DNA of 43,866 nt from Aquificota bacterium. GTDB taxonomy: Bacteria > Aquificota > Aquificia > Aquificales > QOAS01. The position numbers were made by a program, and so were the translations under genes. The notes under the pieces are model-generated. The model saw only the letters and a program-made list of their open reading frames with translations. It did not search any database and was not told where the DNA came from. Shown piece after piece: positions 28,060 to 37,277 of this stretch (positions are counted from its first letter, which is position 1; each line of letters starts with the position of its first letter). Location: the NCBI GenBank assembly GCA_013154305.1, contig JAADCT010000001.1, forward strand, positions 1 through 43,866, written 5' to 3'.

Positions 28060-28872
28060 ATGCCCCAGCTCAAAATTTACGTCGGCTGCAGCGGCTTTTC
28101 CTATCCCGAGTGGAGGGGGGTCTTTTACCCCCAGCGACTGCCCAAAGAGCTTTGGCTCGAGCACTACAAAAAGTACTTTTCCGTCGTCGAGCTCAACTTC
28201 AGCTTTTACAAGTTTCCCTCCCGCAGCGTTACCGCCTCCTTGGTGGCAAAGGCCCCCCACCTGAAGTTTTCGGTAAAGGCCCACCAGAAGTTTACCCACC
28301 GCCGCGAGTACACCGAAAAGGACGTCGAACACTTCGTAAAGGGCATAGAACCGATAGTGGAAAAGGGCAACCTGATAGCGATACTCTTTCAGTTTCCCGA
28401 AAGTTTCGGAATGAGCGAGGAAAACTGGAACTACCTGGAAAAGCTCCACTACGACTTTGCGGACTTCGTTCAGGCGTTTGAATTGAGAAACAAAAGCTGG
28501 CACAACCGCGAATTTTGGCGTTGGCTCGACGAGAGGAACATAACCGTAGTAAACATCGACGCACCAAAGGAGCTGGGCTGGGCGGTCGGTCCCTGGGTTT
28601 CCACCGGCGAAATCAACTACGTTCGCCTCCACGGTCGCAATCCCAAAAGACTCTACGACTACCTCTACACGGACGAGGAATTGGAGGAAATCCTCCGGAA
28701 GGTCAAGAAAATCTACGGCGGTAAACCCACCTACGTCTTCTTTAACAACACCGTCGGCGCAAAGTGCGTCGCCAACGCCATACGCTTCAAGCAGATGCTC
28801 GGCGTTTGGAACGAAAACATTCCCATTCCCAACGCCATAAAGAGGATGTGGATTACCAAGGAATTCGAGTAG
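28060..28872 (+). CDS. DUF72 domain protein
   Basis: 'YVGCSGFSYPEWRGVFYPQRLPKELWLEHYKKYFSVVELNFSFYKFPS', 'FAFELRNKSWH'-like, 'NYVRLHGRN', 'YVFFNNTVGAKCVANAIRFKQML'. Confidence 0.93.
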   Translation: MPQLKIYVGCSGFSYPEWRGVFYPQRLPKELWLEHYKKYFSVVELNFSFYKFPSRSVTASLVAKAPHLKFSVKAHQKFTHRREYTEKDVEHFVKGIEPIVEKGNLIAILFQFPESFGMSEENWNYLEKLHYDFADFVQAFELRNKSWHNREFWRWLDERNITVVNIDAPKELGWAVGPWVSTGEINYVRLHGRNPKRLYDYLYTDEELEEILRKVKKIYGGKPTYVFFNNTVGAKCVANAIRFKQMLGVWNENIPIPNAIKRMWITKEFE

Positions 28873-28880
28873 GACAAACT

Positions 28881-28908
28881 CCCGCCGCCTCCGGCGGCGG
28901 GCTTTTTT
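28881..28908 (+). terminator. Rho-independent terminator downstream of the DUF72 gene
   Basis: CCCGCCGCC-TCC-GGCGGCGGG followed by CTTTTTT. Confidence 0.9.
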
Positions 28909-28910
28909 CC

Positions 28911-30128
28911 TCAGTAAAGCTTTTTCAGCTCGGCGGGACCGTAGTAGAGCTTAAGAATGCGGTCGAAGCTCCAACCCTTTTTGGCCAGGCAGTAGGCGCC
29001 CCACTGGCTCATTCCCAGGCCGTGGCCAAAGCCCCTTCCCTCGAGCCTCAGCCCGCCTTTGGGGTAAAACCAGTCGGAGGGAATTTTAAGTTTCAGTCTC
29101 GCGAAGAAGGTCAGCGGCAGTTCGAGCCTCCTTCCCCCTTCGAGGAAAAAAACCAGTTTCCGACCGCGGCCGCAAACTCCCCTCTCCACCGAAAGGTCTA
29201 AAACCCTTCCCTCCGTCCCGAGTTCGGAAAGGAGCCTTTTTAACCTTTCGGCGGAGAGTTTCCTCTCCCAGCGGCCCCAGCGGAGCCTTTCGACCTCGCA
29301 GGGCTCCTTTACCGAAGGAAGGTAGGGAAGGGGAAGTCCGAAGAGGTCCTCGAAGGAGTTGGTGCAGCCGCCGGCGTTGGAGTGGTACATGGCGTAGATG
29401 AGGCCGCCGCCGTAGGTCAAAACCAGGCCGCGGGTTTGCTCGACGGCCCGCCGAACGCTTTCAAACCGGCGCGACAGTCCGACGAAGACCTGATGGGCTA
29501 CGGTGGCCGTGAGGTCGAAGGGTTTTCCCTCGGCGCGGGCGCGGGCGGCGTTAAAGAGGGCGTAAGTTCGGGCGGCCACAGCCTGGGCCTTAAGCACCTC
29601 CTCGGGCCAGGAGGCGTAAACCTCCCCCGGCAGGACCCCCTCGAGGTAAAGCTCCAGCGGCAGGTGCAAAACCAGCAGCGACCTCCCCCGGTAGGTCAGA
29701 AGTTCGACCTTCGCTTTCGCCGGCAGGTCGGTCAGAAAACTTCCGTCCGCCGAGAGGGAACACCCCTTTTCGACCTCCAAAAGGAGGCGGTCGAAGGTCC
29801 TCCTTCCGGCCCTAAGCTTGCCGCCTTCGTAGGAGACGCGTACGGTTCGGTCGGGGCAGCGGATGCCGACCTCCCTCCAGCGGGAGGCGTAGGCGACGCG
29901 GATGAGGGGTTCCTCTTTGGTTTCAAACCGCCGCGGGAGAAAGAAGCGGTAAACTTCGAGCCGCCTTCGGGGAGCGTCGGAGTAGTTTCCCAAGAAGGTA
30001 AAAAGTTCGAGGGCCGTAACGAAGTTTCCGTCGCTTTGATACTTTACCGCGAGGCGGTATAGCGTTTCCCGCAAGTCGCCCGCAAAGGTCAAAAGGGCGA
30101 GTGTCAAAAGGAGGAGCGCCCGCGCCAT
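28911..30128 (-). CDS. SpoIID/LytB-domain protein, secreted
   Basis: 'LPLELYLEGVLPGEVYASWPEEVLKAQAVAARTYAL', 'TRGLVLTYGGGLIYAMYHSNAGGCT', 'GRGFGHGLGMSQWGAYCLAKKGWSFDRILKLYY'. ATG at 30128. Confidence 0.93.
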   Translation of the reverse strand: MARALLLLTLALLTFAGDLRETLYRLAVKYQSDGNFVTALELFTFLGNYSDAPRRRLEVYRFFLPRRFETKEEPLIRVAYASRWREVGIRCPDRTVRVSYEGGKLRAGRRTFDRLLLEVEKGCSLSADGSFLTDLPAKAKVELLTYRGRSLLVLHLPLELYLEGVLPGEVYASWPEEVLKAQAVAARTYALFNAARARAEGKPFDLTATVAHQVFVGLSRRFESVRRAVEQTRGLVLTYGGGLIYAMYHSNAGGCTNSFEDLFGLPLPYLPSVKEPCEVERLRWGRWERKLSAERLKRLLSELGTEGRVLDLSVERGVCGRGRKLVFFLEGGRRLELPLTFFARLKLKIPSDWFYPKGGLRLEGRGFGHGLGMSQWGAYCLAKKGWSFDRILKLYYGPAELKKLY

Positions 30129-30167
30129 TGAAAGCAACTATAAAGGGTTTGAAATTTAAACCCCACT

Positions 30168-30632
30168 ATGGGCGTAAAGGTAAACCGCTTTCCGAAAATG
30201 GCGGCGCTTCAAAAGTTCAGGGCCCTGCGGCTGGGCTACCCGGAGGAGCTGGCCGAGGCGATAGGGGTGGCCGAGGCGGTAAAGTACGCGATTTTTAAAA
30301 ACCTTCACCGGCTCAAGCGCCAGGGCAAGGAGGAGGAGGCGGAGAAGCTGGCGCCCGAATACGGTTCGCAAAAGGAAACGCTGGATTGGAAGACCTTTGA
30401 GCTGTTTAAGCTGGCGGCAAAGGAGGGAAAGCCCTTCGTCGGGGGAAGGACCTACACGGCGGCCGACTACCGGCGGCAGGTCATCGAGCGCTTCGGCGAG
30501 GAGGTGGGCAGGAAAATCGAGGAGTGGGCCCGCCGGTTGGTGGAGCAAACGCCGGAGGAGCTACTGAGAAACGAGCAAAAGTTTTTCAACAAGGTTTGGA
30601 AGGTCCACCGCGACGACCCCATAGAGGTCTAG
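30168..30632 (+). CDS. Conserved-looking hypothetical protein, 154 aa
   Basis: Complete ORF with leaderless-type upstream region; no family recognised. Confidence 0.6.
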   Translation: MGVKVNRFPKMAALQKFRALRLGYPEELAEAIGVAEAVKYAIFKNLHRLKRQGKEEEAEKLAPEYGSQKETLDWKTFELFKLAAKEGKPFVGGRTYTAADYRRQVIERFGEEVGRKIEEWARRLVEQTPEELLRNEQKFFNKVWKVHRDDPIEV

Positions 30633-32467
30633 TCGGCCACCAAAACGCGTTTGACCTCCTCTATGGAGGTCAGACCTTTGCCGATTTTTACCAATCCGTC
30701 CTCGTAGAGGGTCCGCATTCCCTCGTTTATCGCCTCCACTTTTATCTCCTCGGCGTTGGCGCCCTTTAGGATTAGCCGCTTAATCGGCTCGGTAACCTCC
30801 AGCAGTTCGTGGACGGCCATTCGGCCTTTGTAGCCGGTGTTGTTGCAAAACTCGCAACCGTTGGGGTTTTCGGTGTAGATTTGCAGTCCCTCCGAGTAGA
30901 GTTTTTGATACTCCTTAATCGCCTCGACCACCTTTTCCCTCTTTTTGGGGTCCTTTTCCTTCGAGAGGCGGCGGTGGAGGTTCTCTATCACCCTCCGGAC
31001 GGCGTTTTTTACCTGCTCTTCAAGGTCGGCGTAGTATTCGGGCGGGTAAACCTCCTTGGCCGGTCGTTTGCACTTGGGACACAGCTTGCGAACGAGCCTT
31101 TGGGCCACCACGAGGTTGAGCGAGGTTCCGACCAAAAAGGGTTCGACGCCCATGTCGACCAAACGGGTGGTCGTCGAGGGGGCGTCGTTGGTGTGGAGGG
31201 TGGAAAACACCAGGTGACCGGTCAGGGCCGCCTTTATTGCGATTTCGGCCGTCTCCAGGTCCCTAATCTCGCCCACCAGGATTATGTCGGGGTCCTGCCT
31301 CAGAAAGGCCCTCAGGACGACGGCAAAGGTCAGACCGATTCTTTCGTTAATCTGAACCTGGTTTATTCCGGGAATGGCGACCTCGACGGGGTCCTCGGCG
31401 GTCATGATGTTCACCTCGGGGGAGTTCCTCTCCTGAAGGGCCGTGTAGAGGGTCGTCGTCTTACCCGAACCGGTGGGACCGGTAACCAAAATCATCCCCC
31501 AGGGTTGCCAAATGTGGTGGCGGAACAAAAAGAGGTTGTCGGCCTCAAAGCCGAGGTCCTCGAGGCGGAAAGAGAGGTACTTTTCCGCCTCCTGAATCCG
31601 CATTACGACCTTCTCACCGTAAATGGTGGGGAGGGTCGAAACCCTCAGGTCGACCTTTTTACCCTTTATGACGAGGCGAATGCGGCCGTCCTGGGGCTTT
31701 CGCCGCTCGGAAATGTCGAGGTTTGCCATTATCTTTATGCGGGCCACCACGGCGTCCTTAATGCGGGCCGGCAGGCGCTGGAAAATTCTCAATATTCCGT
31801 CGATGCGAAAGCGAACCAGCAGTTCCTTTTCCTGCGGCTCGATGTGAACGTCGGAGGCGCCCCTCTTTACCGCCTCGTAGATTATCGCGTTGACGAGCTT
31901 TATTATCGGCGCCTCCGTTTCGGCCGCCTTGAGGGCGTCCTCCCAGTCGATTTCCTCCAGCTTTTCGTGCTCGACCTCCTCCTCGCCCAGCTGCGAAACG
32001 ATTTCCTCGACGACGCTGCCCTCCCTTTCTTCCAACTTGGCCAAGAGCTCGTCCATCACCGAAACGGGAACCACGGTGGGGACGACCTTCGCCGCCTTAA
32101 AGAGGAACTTGAAGGTGTTTAACCGGTTGGTGTCGAAGGGGTTTACGGTCAGGACCTTGAGGATGCCCCTTTCCCTGTCGAACTCAAGGGGGAGGATGCG
32201 ATAACGCAGTAGAAGCTCGTGGGAAACCTTGTTGAGGAGCTCGGGGTCGAGTTTCGAAAAGTCCACAAAGGAGCGCGTCTCCAGCCCGAAGTGGCGCGAG
32301 ACGAGTTGGAGAAACTTGGCCTCGTCGAGGTGGCCCCTCCTAACCAGGTAGTCGACGACGTCCTCCCCTTCGGGAACCTCCTTTACCAAACGCTCGGCCT
32401 GGGCGGTCGAAAGGACGCCGAGCTTGGCCAGCAACTTCAAAACCTTGTCGGTTATGTTATCCGTCAT
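30629..32467 (-). CDS. pilB: Type IV pilus assembly / type II secretion ATPase (PilB/GspE)
   Basis: 'APIIKLVNAIIYEAVKRGASDVHIEPQEKELLVRFRIDG', Walker A 'GPTGSGKTTTLYTAL', 'GEIRDLETAEIAIKAALTGHLVFSTLHTNDA', CPKC...CEFC. Confidence 0.95.
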   Translation of the reverse strand: MTDNITDKVLKLLAKLGVLSTAQAERLVKEVPEGEDVVDYLVRRGHLDEAKFLQLVSRHFGLETRSFVDFSKLDPELLNKVSHELLLRYRILPLEFDRERGILKVLTVNPFDTNRLNTFKFLFKAAKVVPTVVPVSVMDELLAKLEEREGSVVEEIVSQLGEEEVEHEKLEEIDWEDALKAAETEAPIIKLVNAIIYEAVKRGASDVHIEPQEKELLVRFRIDGILRIFQRLPARIKDAVVARIKIMANLDISERRKPQDGRIRLVIKGKKVDLRVSTLPTIYGEKVVMRIQEAEKYLSFRLEDLGFEADNLFLFRHHIWQPWGMILVTGPTGSGKTTTLYTALQERNSPEVNIMTAEDPVEVAIPGINQVQINERIGLTFAVVLRAFLRQDPDIILVGEIRDLETAEIAIKAALTGHLVFSTLHTNDAPSTTTRLVDMGVEPFLVGTSLNLVVAQRLVRKLCPKCKRPAKEVYPPEYYADLEEQVKNAVRRVIENLHRRLSKEKDPKKREKVVEAIKEYQKLYSEGLQIYTENPNGCEFCNNTGYKGRMAVHELLEVTEPIKRLILKGANAEEIKVEAINEGMRTLYEDGLVKIGKGLTSIEEVKRVLVAD

Positions 32468-33263
32468 AACTGTGCTCCTCCGAGGGGAAGAGCCCCTTTT
32501 CGACCTCCTCCTTGTAGGCCCTGAGGGCCTCTTTGAACAATTTTGCCCCCTGCAAGTATCTCTTTACAAACTTTGGCTTTATTTCCTCCACCAGTCCGAC
32601 CAGGTCGTGGAAGACCAAGACCTGACCGTCGGCGTAAGGACCCGCCCCTATCCCTATTACGGGAATGTCGAGTTTTTCGCTGACCTCCTTGGTCAGGTCG
32701 GAGGGGACGGCCTCCAAAACGAGCATGACGGCGCCGGCGGCCTCCAGCAACGCCGCCTCCTTCAAAACGCGGTCGCGCTCCTGCTCCTCCCTTCCCACCA
32801 CCTTGGCGCCGCCGAAAACCTTGACCTTTTGGGGGGTAAAGCCCAGGTGTCCGACCACCGCAACGCCCGCCTCGGCCAACCTCTTGACTATCGGAACGAC
32901 CTCCTCCCCGCCCTCCAACTTGACGGCGTCGACGCCCGTTTCCTTAATTACCCTAACGGCGTTTTCGACCGCCCTTTCGACCGAAATCTGATAGCTACCG
33001 AAGGGCATGTCGGCTATTACGAAACGAGTCGGTGCGCCGCGGCGAACCGCCTTCGAGTGGTAAACGATTTCCTCCAGCGTCACGCCCAGCGTGTTTTCCT
33101 CGCCCTTAAAGACCATGCCGAGCGAATCGCCGACCAAAACGGCGTCTATGCCCACCTCCTCGCAGAACTTGGCGGTCAGGTAATCGTAGGTCGAAACCAT
33201 GGTTATCTTTTCGCCCCTCTCCTTTTTCCTGAGGAGGGTCCTGACGGTTACCTTTTTGACCAT
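32457..33263 (-). CDS. panB: 3-methyl-2-oxobutanoate hydroxymethyltransferase
   Basis: 'KITMVSTYDYLTAKFCEEVGIDAVLVGDSLGMVFKGEENTLGVTLEEIVYHSKAVRRG', 'DVPVIGIGAGPYADGQVLVFHD'-like. Confidence 0.97.
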   Translation of the reverse strand: MVKKVTVRTLLRKKERGEKITMVSTYDYLTAKFCEEVGIDAVLVGDSLGMVFKGEENTLGVTLEEIVYHSKAVRRGAPTRFVIADMPFGSYQISVERAVENAVRVIKETGVDAVKLEGGEEVVPIVKRLAEAGVAVVGHLGFTPQKVKVFGGAKVVGREEQERDRVLKEAALLEAAGAVMLVLEAVPSDLTKEVSEKLDIPVIGIGAGPYADGQVLVFHDLVGLVEEIKPKFVKRYLQGAKLFKEALRAYKEEVEKGLFPSEEHSYDG

Positions 33264-33344
33264 TTCAGGTTTAAAGGGTAAACCTTAGGGGGTGGTCATT
33301 TTCATAACCGCCCCCTTTGAAAGGTGCTTAGCCTTTATTAACCT

Positions 33345-34547
33345 ATGTCCGAGCTTTGGGAGGCGGTAAAAGGGGCGGCGCTGGAGCTGAAGGAAGAGGT
33401 AATTGGCTGGCGCCGGCACCTGCACCAAAATCCGGAACTGCCGGGAGAAGAGAACGAGACGGCGGCCTTCGTGGCCGAAACCCTTCGCTCTTTAGGAGTC
33501 GACGAGGTTTACGAGGGCGTGGGCGGCACCCCATCGGTGGTCGCCTACGTTTTCCCTCCCGGAGGGAATAAGGGCAAGGCCGTGGGCCTGCGGGCGGACA
33601 TCGACGCCCTTCCCATAGAGGAAAAGAGCGCCGTTCCCTACCGCTCGAGAAAAAAGGGCGTTATGCACGCCTGCGGCCACGACGCCCACACGGCCATGCT
33701 CCTGGGTGCGGCAAAGATTTTGGTCGACTTTCGCGACCGCCTGCGGCGGCCGGTAAAGCTTATATTCCAGTCGTGCGAGGAGTTTCCCCCCTGCAGCGGG
33801 GCCAAGGCGCTGGTCGAGGCGGGCGTCTGCGACGACCTCGAGGTCGTCTTCGCCCAGCACGTTTATCCGGAACTGCCCACCGGAACTATAGGGGCCAGAA
33901 AGGGGCCGATGATGGCGGCCGCCGACTTTTTCAAAATCCGGCTGATAGGAAAGTCGGCCCACGCCTCCAAACCTCACATGGGCGTCGACCCGATACTGAT
34001 GGCGGCCCAGGTCATAAACTCGGTCCACCACATCGTCAGCCGCAAGGTCGACCCCTTCCAACCGGCGGTCATAACGATAGGGAAAATCCGGGGCGGTTTT
34101 GCACCCAACCAAATTCCCGACGAGGTCGACATGGAGGGAACGGTCCGAACTTTTGACGAAACTTTGAGGAAGAAAATCGTCGAGTGGCTCGAAAAGGCCG
34201 TTTGGGGAACCTCCCTCGCCTACGGGGGCGCCTACGAGTTTGAATACCAAGAGGGCTATCCGCCGGTCGTAAACGACGACCGGGCCACCGAATTCGGCCA
34301 AAGGGTGGCCGAAAAGCTTTTCGGACCCCAGAGTTTCGTCTGTCTGCCGAGGCCCAGCACCGGCGGCGAGGACTTCGCCTACTACCTAAAAAAGGTCCCG
34401 GGCGCCTACTTCAGGCTGGGCATCAGAAACGAGGAAAAGGGAATAGTGCACCCCCTCCACAGCGCCTACTTTGACGTCGACGAGGACGCCCTGCCGCTGG
34501 GAACCGCCTTTATGGCGGGTTTGGCCCTGGGCTGGCCCGCCCCTTGA
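33345..34547 (+). CDS. M20-family amidohydrolase (N-acyl-amino-acid/hippurate hydrolase-like)
   Basis: 'WRRHLHQNPELPGEENETAAFVAETL', 'GLRADIDALPIEEKSAVPYRS', 'GVMHACGHDAHTAMLLGAA', 'STGGEDFAYYLKKVPGAYFRLG'. Confidence 0.94.
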   Translation: MSELWEAVKGAALELKEEVIGWRRHLHQNPELPGEENETAAFVAETLRSLGVDEVYEGVGGTPSVVAYVFPPGGNKGKAVGLRADIDALPIEEKSAVPYRSRKKGVMHACGHDAHTAMLLGAAKILVDFRDRLRRPVKLIFQSCEEFPPCSGAKALVEAGVCDDLEVVFAQHVYPELPTGTIGARKGPMMAAADFFKIRLIGKSAHASKPHMGVDPILMAAQVINSVHHIVSRKVDPFQPAVITIGKIRGGFAPNQIPDEVDMEGTVRTFDETLRKKIVEWLEKAVWGTSLAYGGAYEFEYQEGYPPVVNDDRATEFGQRVAEKLFGPQSFVCLPRPSTGGEDFAYYLKKVPGAYFRLGIRNEEKGIVHPLHSAYFDVDEDALPLGTAFMAGLALGWPAP

Positions 34548-34548
34548 T

Positions 34549-34656
34549 TTAGTCCTCGTCGAGGAGGTGGCCCAAAAGGGCCGCAAAAATGCCGGTTATT
34601 CCTCCGAGGACCGCAATCAGGGCCGCAATCACCACGACCGTTTCGACCGCTCCCAT
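34549..34656 (-). CDS. 35-aa hydrophobic small protein (candidate)
   Basis: MGAVETVVVIAALIAVLGGITGIFAALLGHLLDED; single TM; -10-like TATCTT 8 nt before the ATG on the minus strand. Confidence 0.4.
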   Translation of the reverse strand: MGAVETVVVIAALIAVLGGITGIFAALLGHLLDED

Positions 34657-34773
34657 AACGGGAGAAGATATTCTAATCCCGCCGGCGGGTTCTTCGGTCC
34701 CTTTTTCCCGCCTTCGGGACTTAAACCGTTGAAACTTCCCTTCCGGCGGGAAAACTTTTAATGTTTCCCGAAA

Positions 34774-36039
34774 ATGGAAAAGCCCAAAAGGATTTTGGTC
34801 CACGTTTGCTGCGGCGTCGACGCCGTCTACTTCCTGAAACGGTTGAGGGAGGACTACCCCGAAAGCGAGATAGTGGCCTTCTTCTACGACCCGAACATTC
34901 ACCCCTACGAGGAGTACCTGCTTCGGCTCAAAGAGAGCGAGCGGGCCGCCAAAATGCTCGGAATAACCTTTCTGGAGGGCGAATACGACCCCGAGAGCTG
35001 GTTAGATAGCGTCAAAGGTTTGGAAAACGAACCGGAGAAAGGGGCCCGCTGCGTCGTCTGCTTCGACCAAAGGCTCGAGCGTTCGGTGCTGAAGGCCAAG
35101 GAGCTCGGCTGCGACGCCTTTACCACCACCTTGTTGATGTCGCCCAAAAAGAGTCAGCAACAGCTGAAAAAGGTTTCGCTGCGGCTGGCGGAGCGCCACG
35201 GTCTTCGCTACCTCCACCTCGACTACCGCAAGGGCGGCGGCGTTCAGGAGATGAACCGCCTCGTCCGCGAAAAGGGCATTTGGCGGCAGGACTATTGCGG
35301 ATGCGTCTTTGCCCTGCTGCGGCAAAAGGGCGAAAGGGCCTTTTTGGACACAGTCTCCTTCCTCTACCGCGCCCCCGGCACCAAGGCCGAACACCTGCTG
35401 ATAAGGGAGGCGCGGGTTGCGGCGGAAGTTTTAAACCTCCCGGCGGTCGAGGACGAATTTCACCTCCTCGGTTGGTATCCCCTCCGCGGCTACCTCAAGG
35501 CGGTAAAGGAAAACCTCGTGGTCCCCTCCCTGATAAAACCCTTCTCCGCCCCCCTGAGGGGAAGGGTCCGCGCCGACCTCCTCAAAAAGGTCGGAAACCG
35601 CCTCCTTTACTCCAAACAGGGACTGACGGTTGAATTGGTCGACCGCCTCGAGGGCCGTCCGCTGGAGACGCCCTTTCCCTCCGACCCCACCTTTTTGGTC
35701 GAAAAACGCTACGAAAAACTCCTCACGAGTGGAAGGGTTGAGGCCCTGCTGGAGGTCCGCGTCGAGTACGCCAAAAGTCGGAACCTGCTAATCGGAGACC
35801 CGGAAAGCGCAAAGGTCGTTTGGACGATTGCCGCCGACTCGCCGCCCGGCGGAGCCGGCGTTTCCCCCGAAGAACTGACGAAATTTTTAAGGGCGAAAAG
35901 GGAGGCCGTTTTGAAGGGCGAGGAGGCGGTCGCCGTTTTGGGCGCCGAGGGCTACCGCGCCGGCTCCCGCCGCCTGAAGGAACTCCTTCCCCGAATTGAG
36001 GAAAAGCTGAAAAAGGCACCCCTGAAGGGGAACTTTTAA
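34774..36039 (+). CDS. queH: Epoxyqueuosine reductase QueH with ~230-aa C-terminal extension
   Basis: 'ILVHVCCGVDAVYFLKRL', 'FYDPNIHPYEEYLLRLKE', 'RCVVCFDQRLERSVLKAKELGCDAFTTTLLMSPKKSQQQL', 'RQDYCGCVFAL'. Confidence 0.85.
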   Translation: MEKPKRILVHVCCGVDAVYFLKRLREDYPESEIVAFFYDPNIHPYEEYLLRLKESERAAKMLGITFLEGEYDPESWLDSVKGLENEPEKGARCVVCFDQRLERSVLKAKELGCDAFTTTLLMSPKKSQQQLKKVSLRLAERHGLRYLHLDYRKGGGVQEMNRLVREKGIWRQDYCGCVFALLRQKGERAFLDTVSFLYRAPGTKAEHLLIREARVAAEVLNLPAVEDEFHLLGWYPLRGYLKAVKENLVVPSLIKPFSAPLRGRVRADLLKKVGNRLLYSKQGLTVELVDRLEGRPLETPFPSDPTFLVEKRYEKLLTSGRVEALLEVRVEYAKSRNLLIGDPESAKVVWTIAADSPPGGAGVSPEELTKFLRAKREAVLKGEEAVAVLGAEGYRAGSRRLKELLPRIEEKLKKAPLKGNF

Positions 36040-37226
36040 GCCGCTACCAGGCGGTTGAACCAATCTTTGAGCATTTCAAACTGGCGGTGGGTGTTGTACT
36101 CTTCGGTTTCCATCGGCGACTTGAAGAAGAAGGCCAGCTCCTTGACGACTCCCTTTTGCCCCTTCTTCTTGGCCAAAAGCAGAAAGCGGGCTATGTCCAA
36201 AACGAGGGGGGCGGCCACTATGGCGTCAACGGCGTCCCAAACGAAGTAAAACTTCATCTTCGTTCCCAAAAATCCCCGAAAGTGGACAAAGTCGAAGGCC
36301 GTCTTGTTGTCCTGAAGGGAAGGAAAGTAGTTAATCTCGGTAATCGTGTAGGGGTAGTAGCCCAGAATTTTTCCGATGACCTTGTCCTTGGAAACTATTT
36401 TGCTGCGCTTGTTTTGCTCGTGGGCCAAAACCTTACCGTCGAGGTCGCCGAGGATGTTGTAGCCCATCCAGCCGAGGACCTCGAGGTTTCGGTAGGCGAA
36501 CATCGGGGCCAGCGTCGTCTTTACCAAAGTTTCGCCCGTTTTTCCGTCGTTGCCGGCGTGGGGAACCCCCACCTTCAGGGCCAACTCCTTGAGGGCCGGA
36601 ATTTCGGAGCCGACGCTGGGCGTAAAGTTGGCAAAGGGAATGCCGTTTTTGAGGGCCGCGTAGGCGTAAATCATCGAGGCGGTTATCTTGTCGGTGCGGT
36701 TTTCCCTCAGGGCCCTTTCAAAACCTTCGAGGGTTCCGTGAACCTCCGGGTCGAATTCGGGCCTCGGCTCGGTCGAGGCCACGTTTACGGCCACCGTTTC
36801 CCCGTCGGCAAACTCGGCCAGGTCGGCCTCAACGCGCTCGGCAATCTCCCTCAGCGTAAGACCCTCGTCCTCGAGCGTTTGGAGGGGCTTTAGCTCCTCC
36901 AAAACCCCTTCGCCGCAACCGACGGCCGTCCCCTTTTTGGCCTTAATCTTTTCCAAGTCCTCCCTGAGGCGGAGCAAGATTCGATAGTCGAAGTGTTGAT
37001 TGAGTTCCCAGTGTTCCTCCAGTATTTGATAGAGGTTTTTGTCGAGACTCCTTATGTCGTGGCCTCCGAATTCGAACTCTAAAGGTGCGTAATCCTTGAG
37101 CCTCTCAAAGTCGGGAAGTTCGCTGACCAACCCCGTCGTGTCGGCCAGACCCTTTCGGATTGCCCTTTCGCCCGCCACCGCCGTCGAGCCGACTATTCCG
37201 TAAAGACCGAAGAGCCACAGTTTCAT
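36036..37226 (-). CDS. Inositol-3-phosphate synthase (INO1/MIPS family)
   Basis: 'GLYGIVGSTAVAGERAIRKGL', 'VAVNVASTEPRPE', 'NFTPSVGSEIPALKELALKVGVPHAGNDGKTGETLVKTTLAPMFAYRNLEVLGWMGYNILGDLDG'. Confidence 0.93.
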   Translation of the reverse strand: MKLWLFGLYGIVGSTAVAGERAIRKGLADTTGLVSELPDFERLKDYAPLEFEFGGHDIRSLDKNLYQILEEHWELNQHFDYRILLRLREDLEKIKAKKGTAVGCGEGVLEELKPLQTLEDEGLTLREIAERVEADLAEFADGETVAVNVASTEPRPEFDPEVHGTLEGFERALRENRTDKITASMIYAYAALKNGIPFANFTPSVGSEIPALKELALKVGVPHAGNDGKTGETLVKTTLAPMFAYRNLEVLGWMGYNILGDLDGKVLAHEQNKRSKIVSKDKVIGKILGYYPYTITEINYFPSLQDNKTAFDFVHFRGFLGTKMKFYFVWDAVDAIVAAPLVLDIARFLLLAKKKGQKGVVKELAFFFKSPMETEEYNTHRQFEMLKDWFNRLVAA

Positions 37227-37254
37227 AACGAAATATGGAATTATCGGTCAAATC

Positions 37255-37277
37255 CCCGCGCTTCGCGCGGGCTTTTT
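37255..37277 (+). terminator. Terminator-like hairpin in the leader of the GCS2-family gene
   Basis: CCCGCGC-TTC-GCGCGGG then CTTTTT; lies between divergent genes, 22 nt before the 37299 ATG. Confidence 0.65.
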
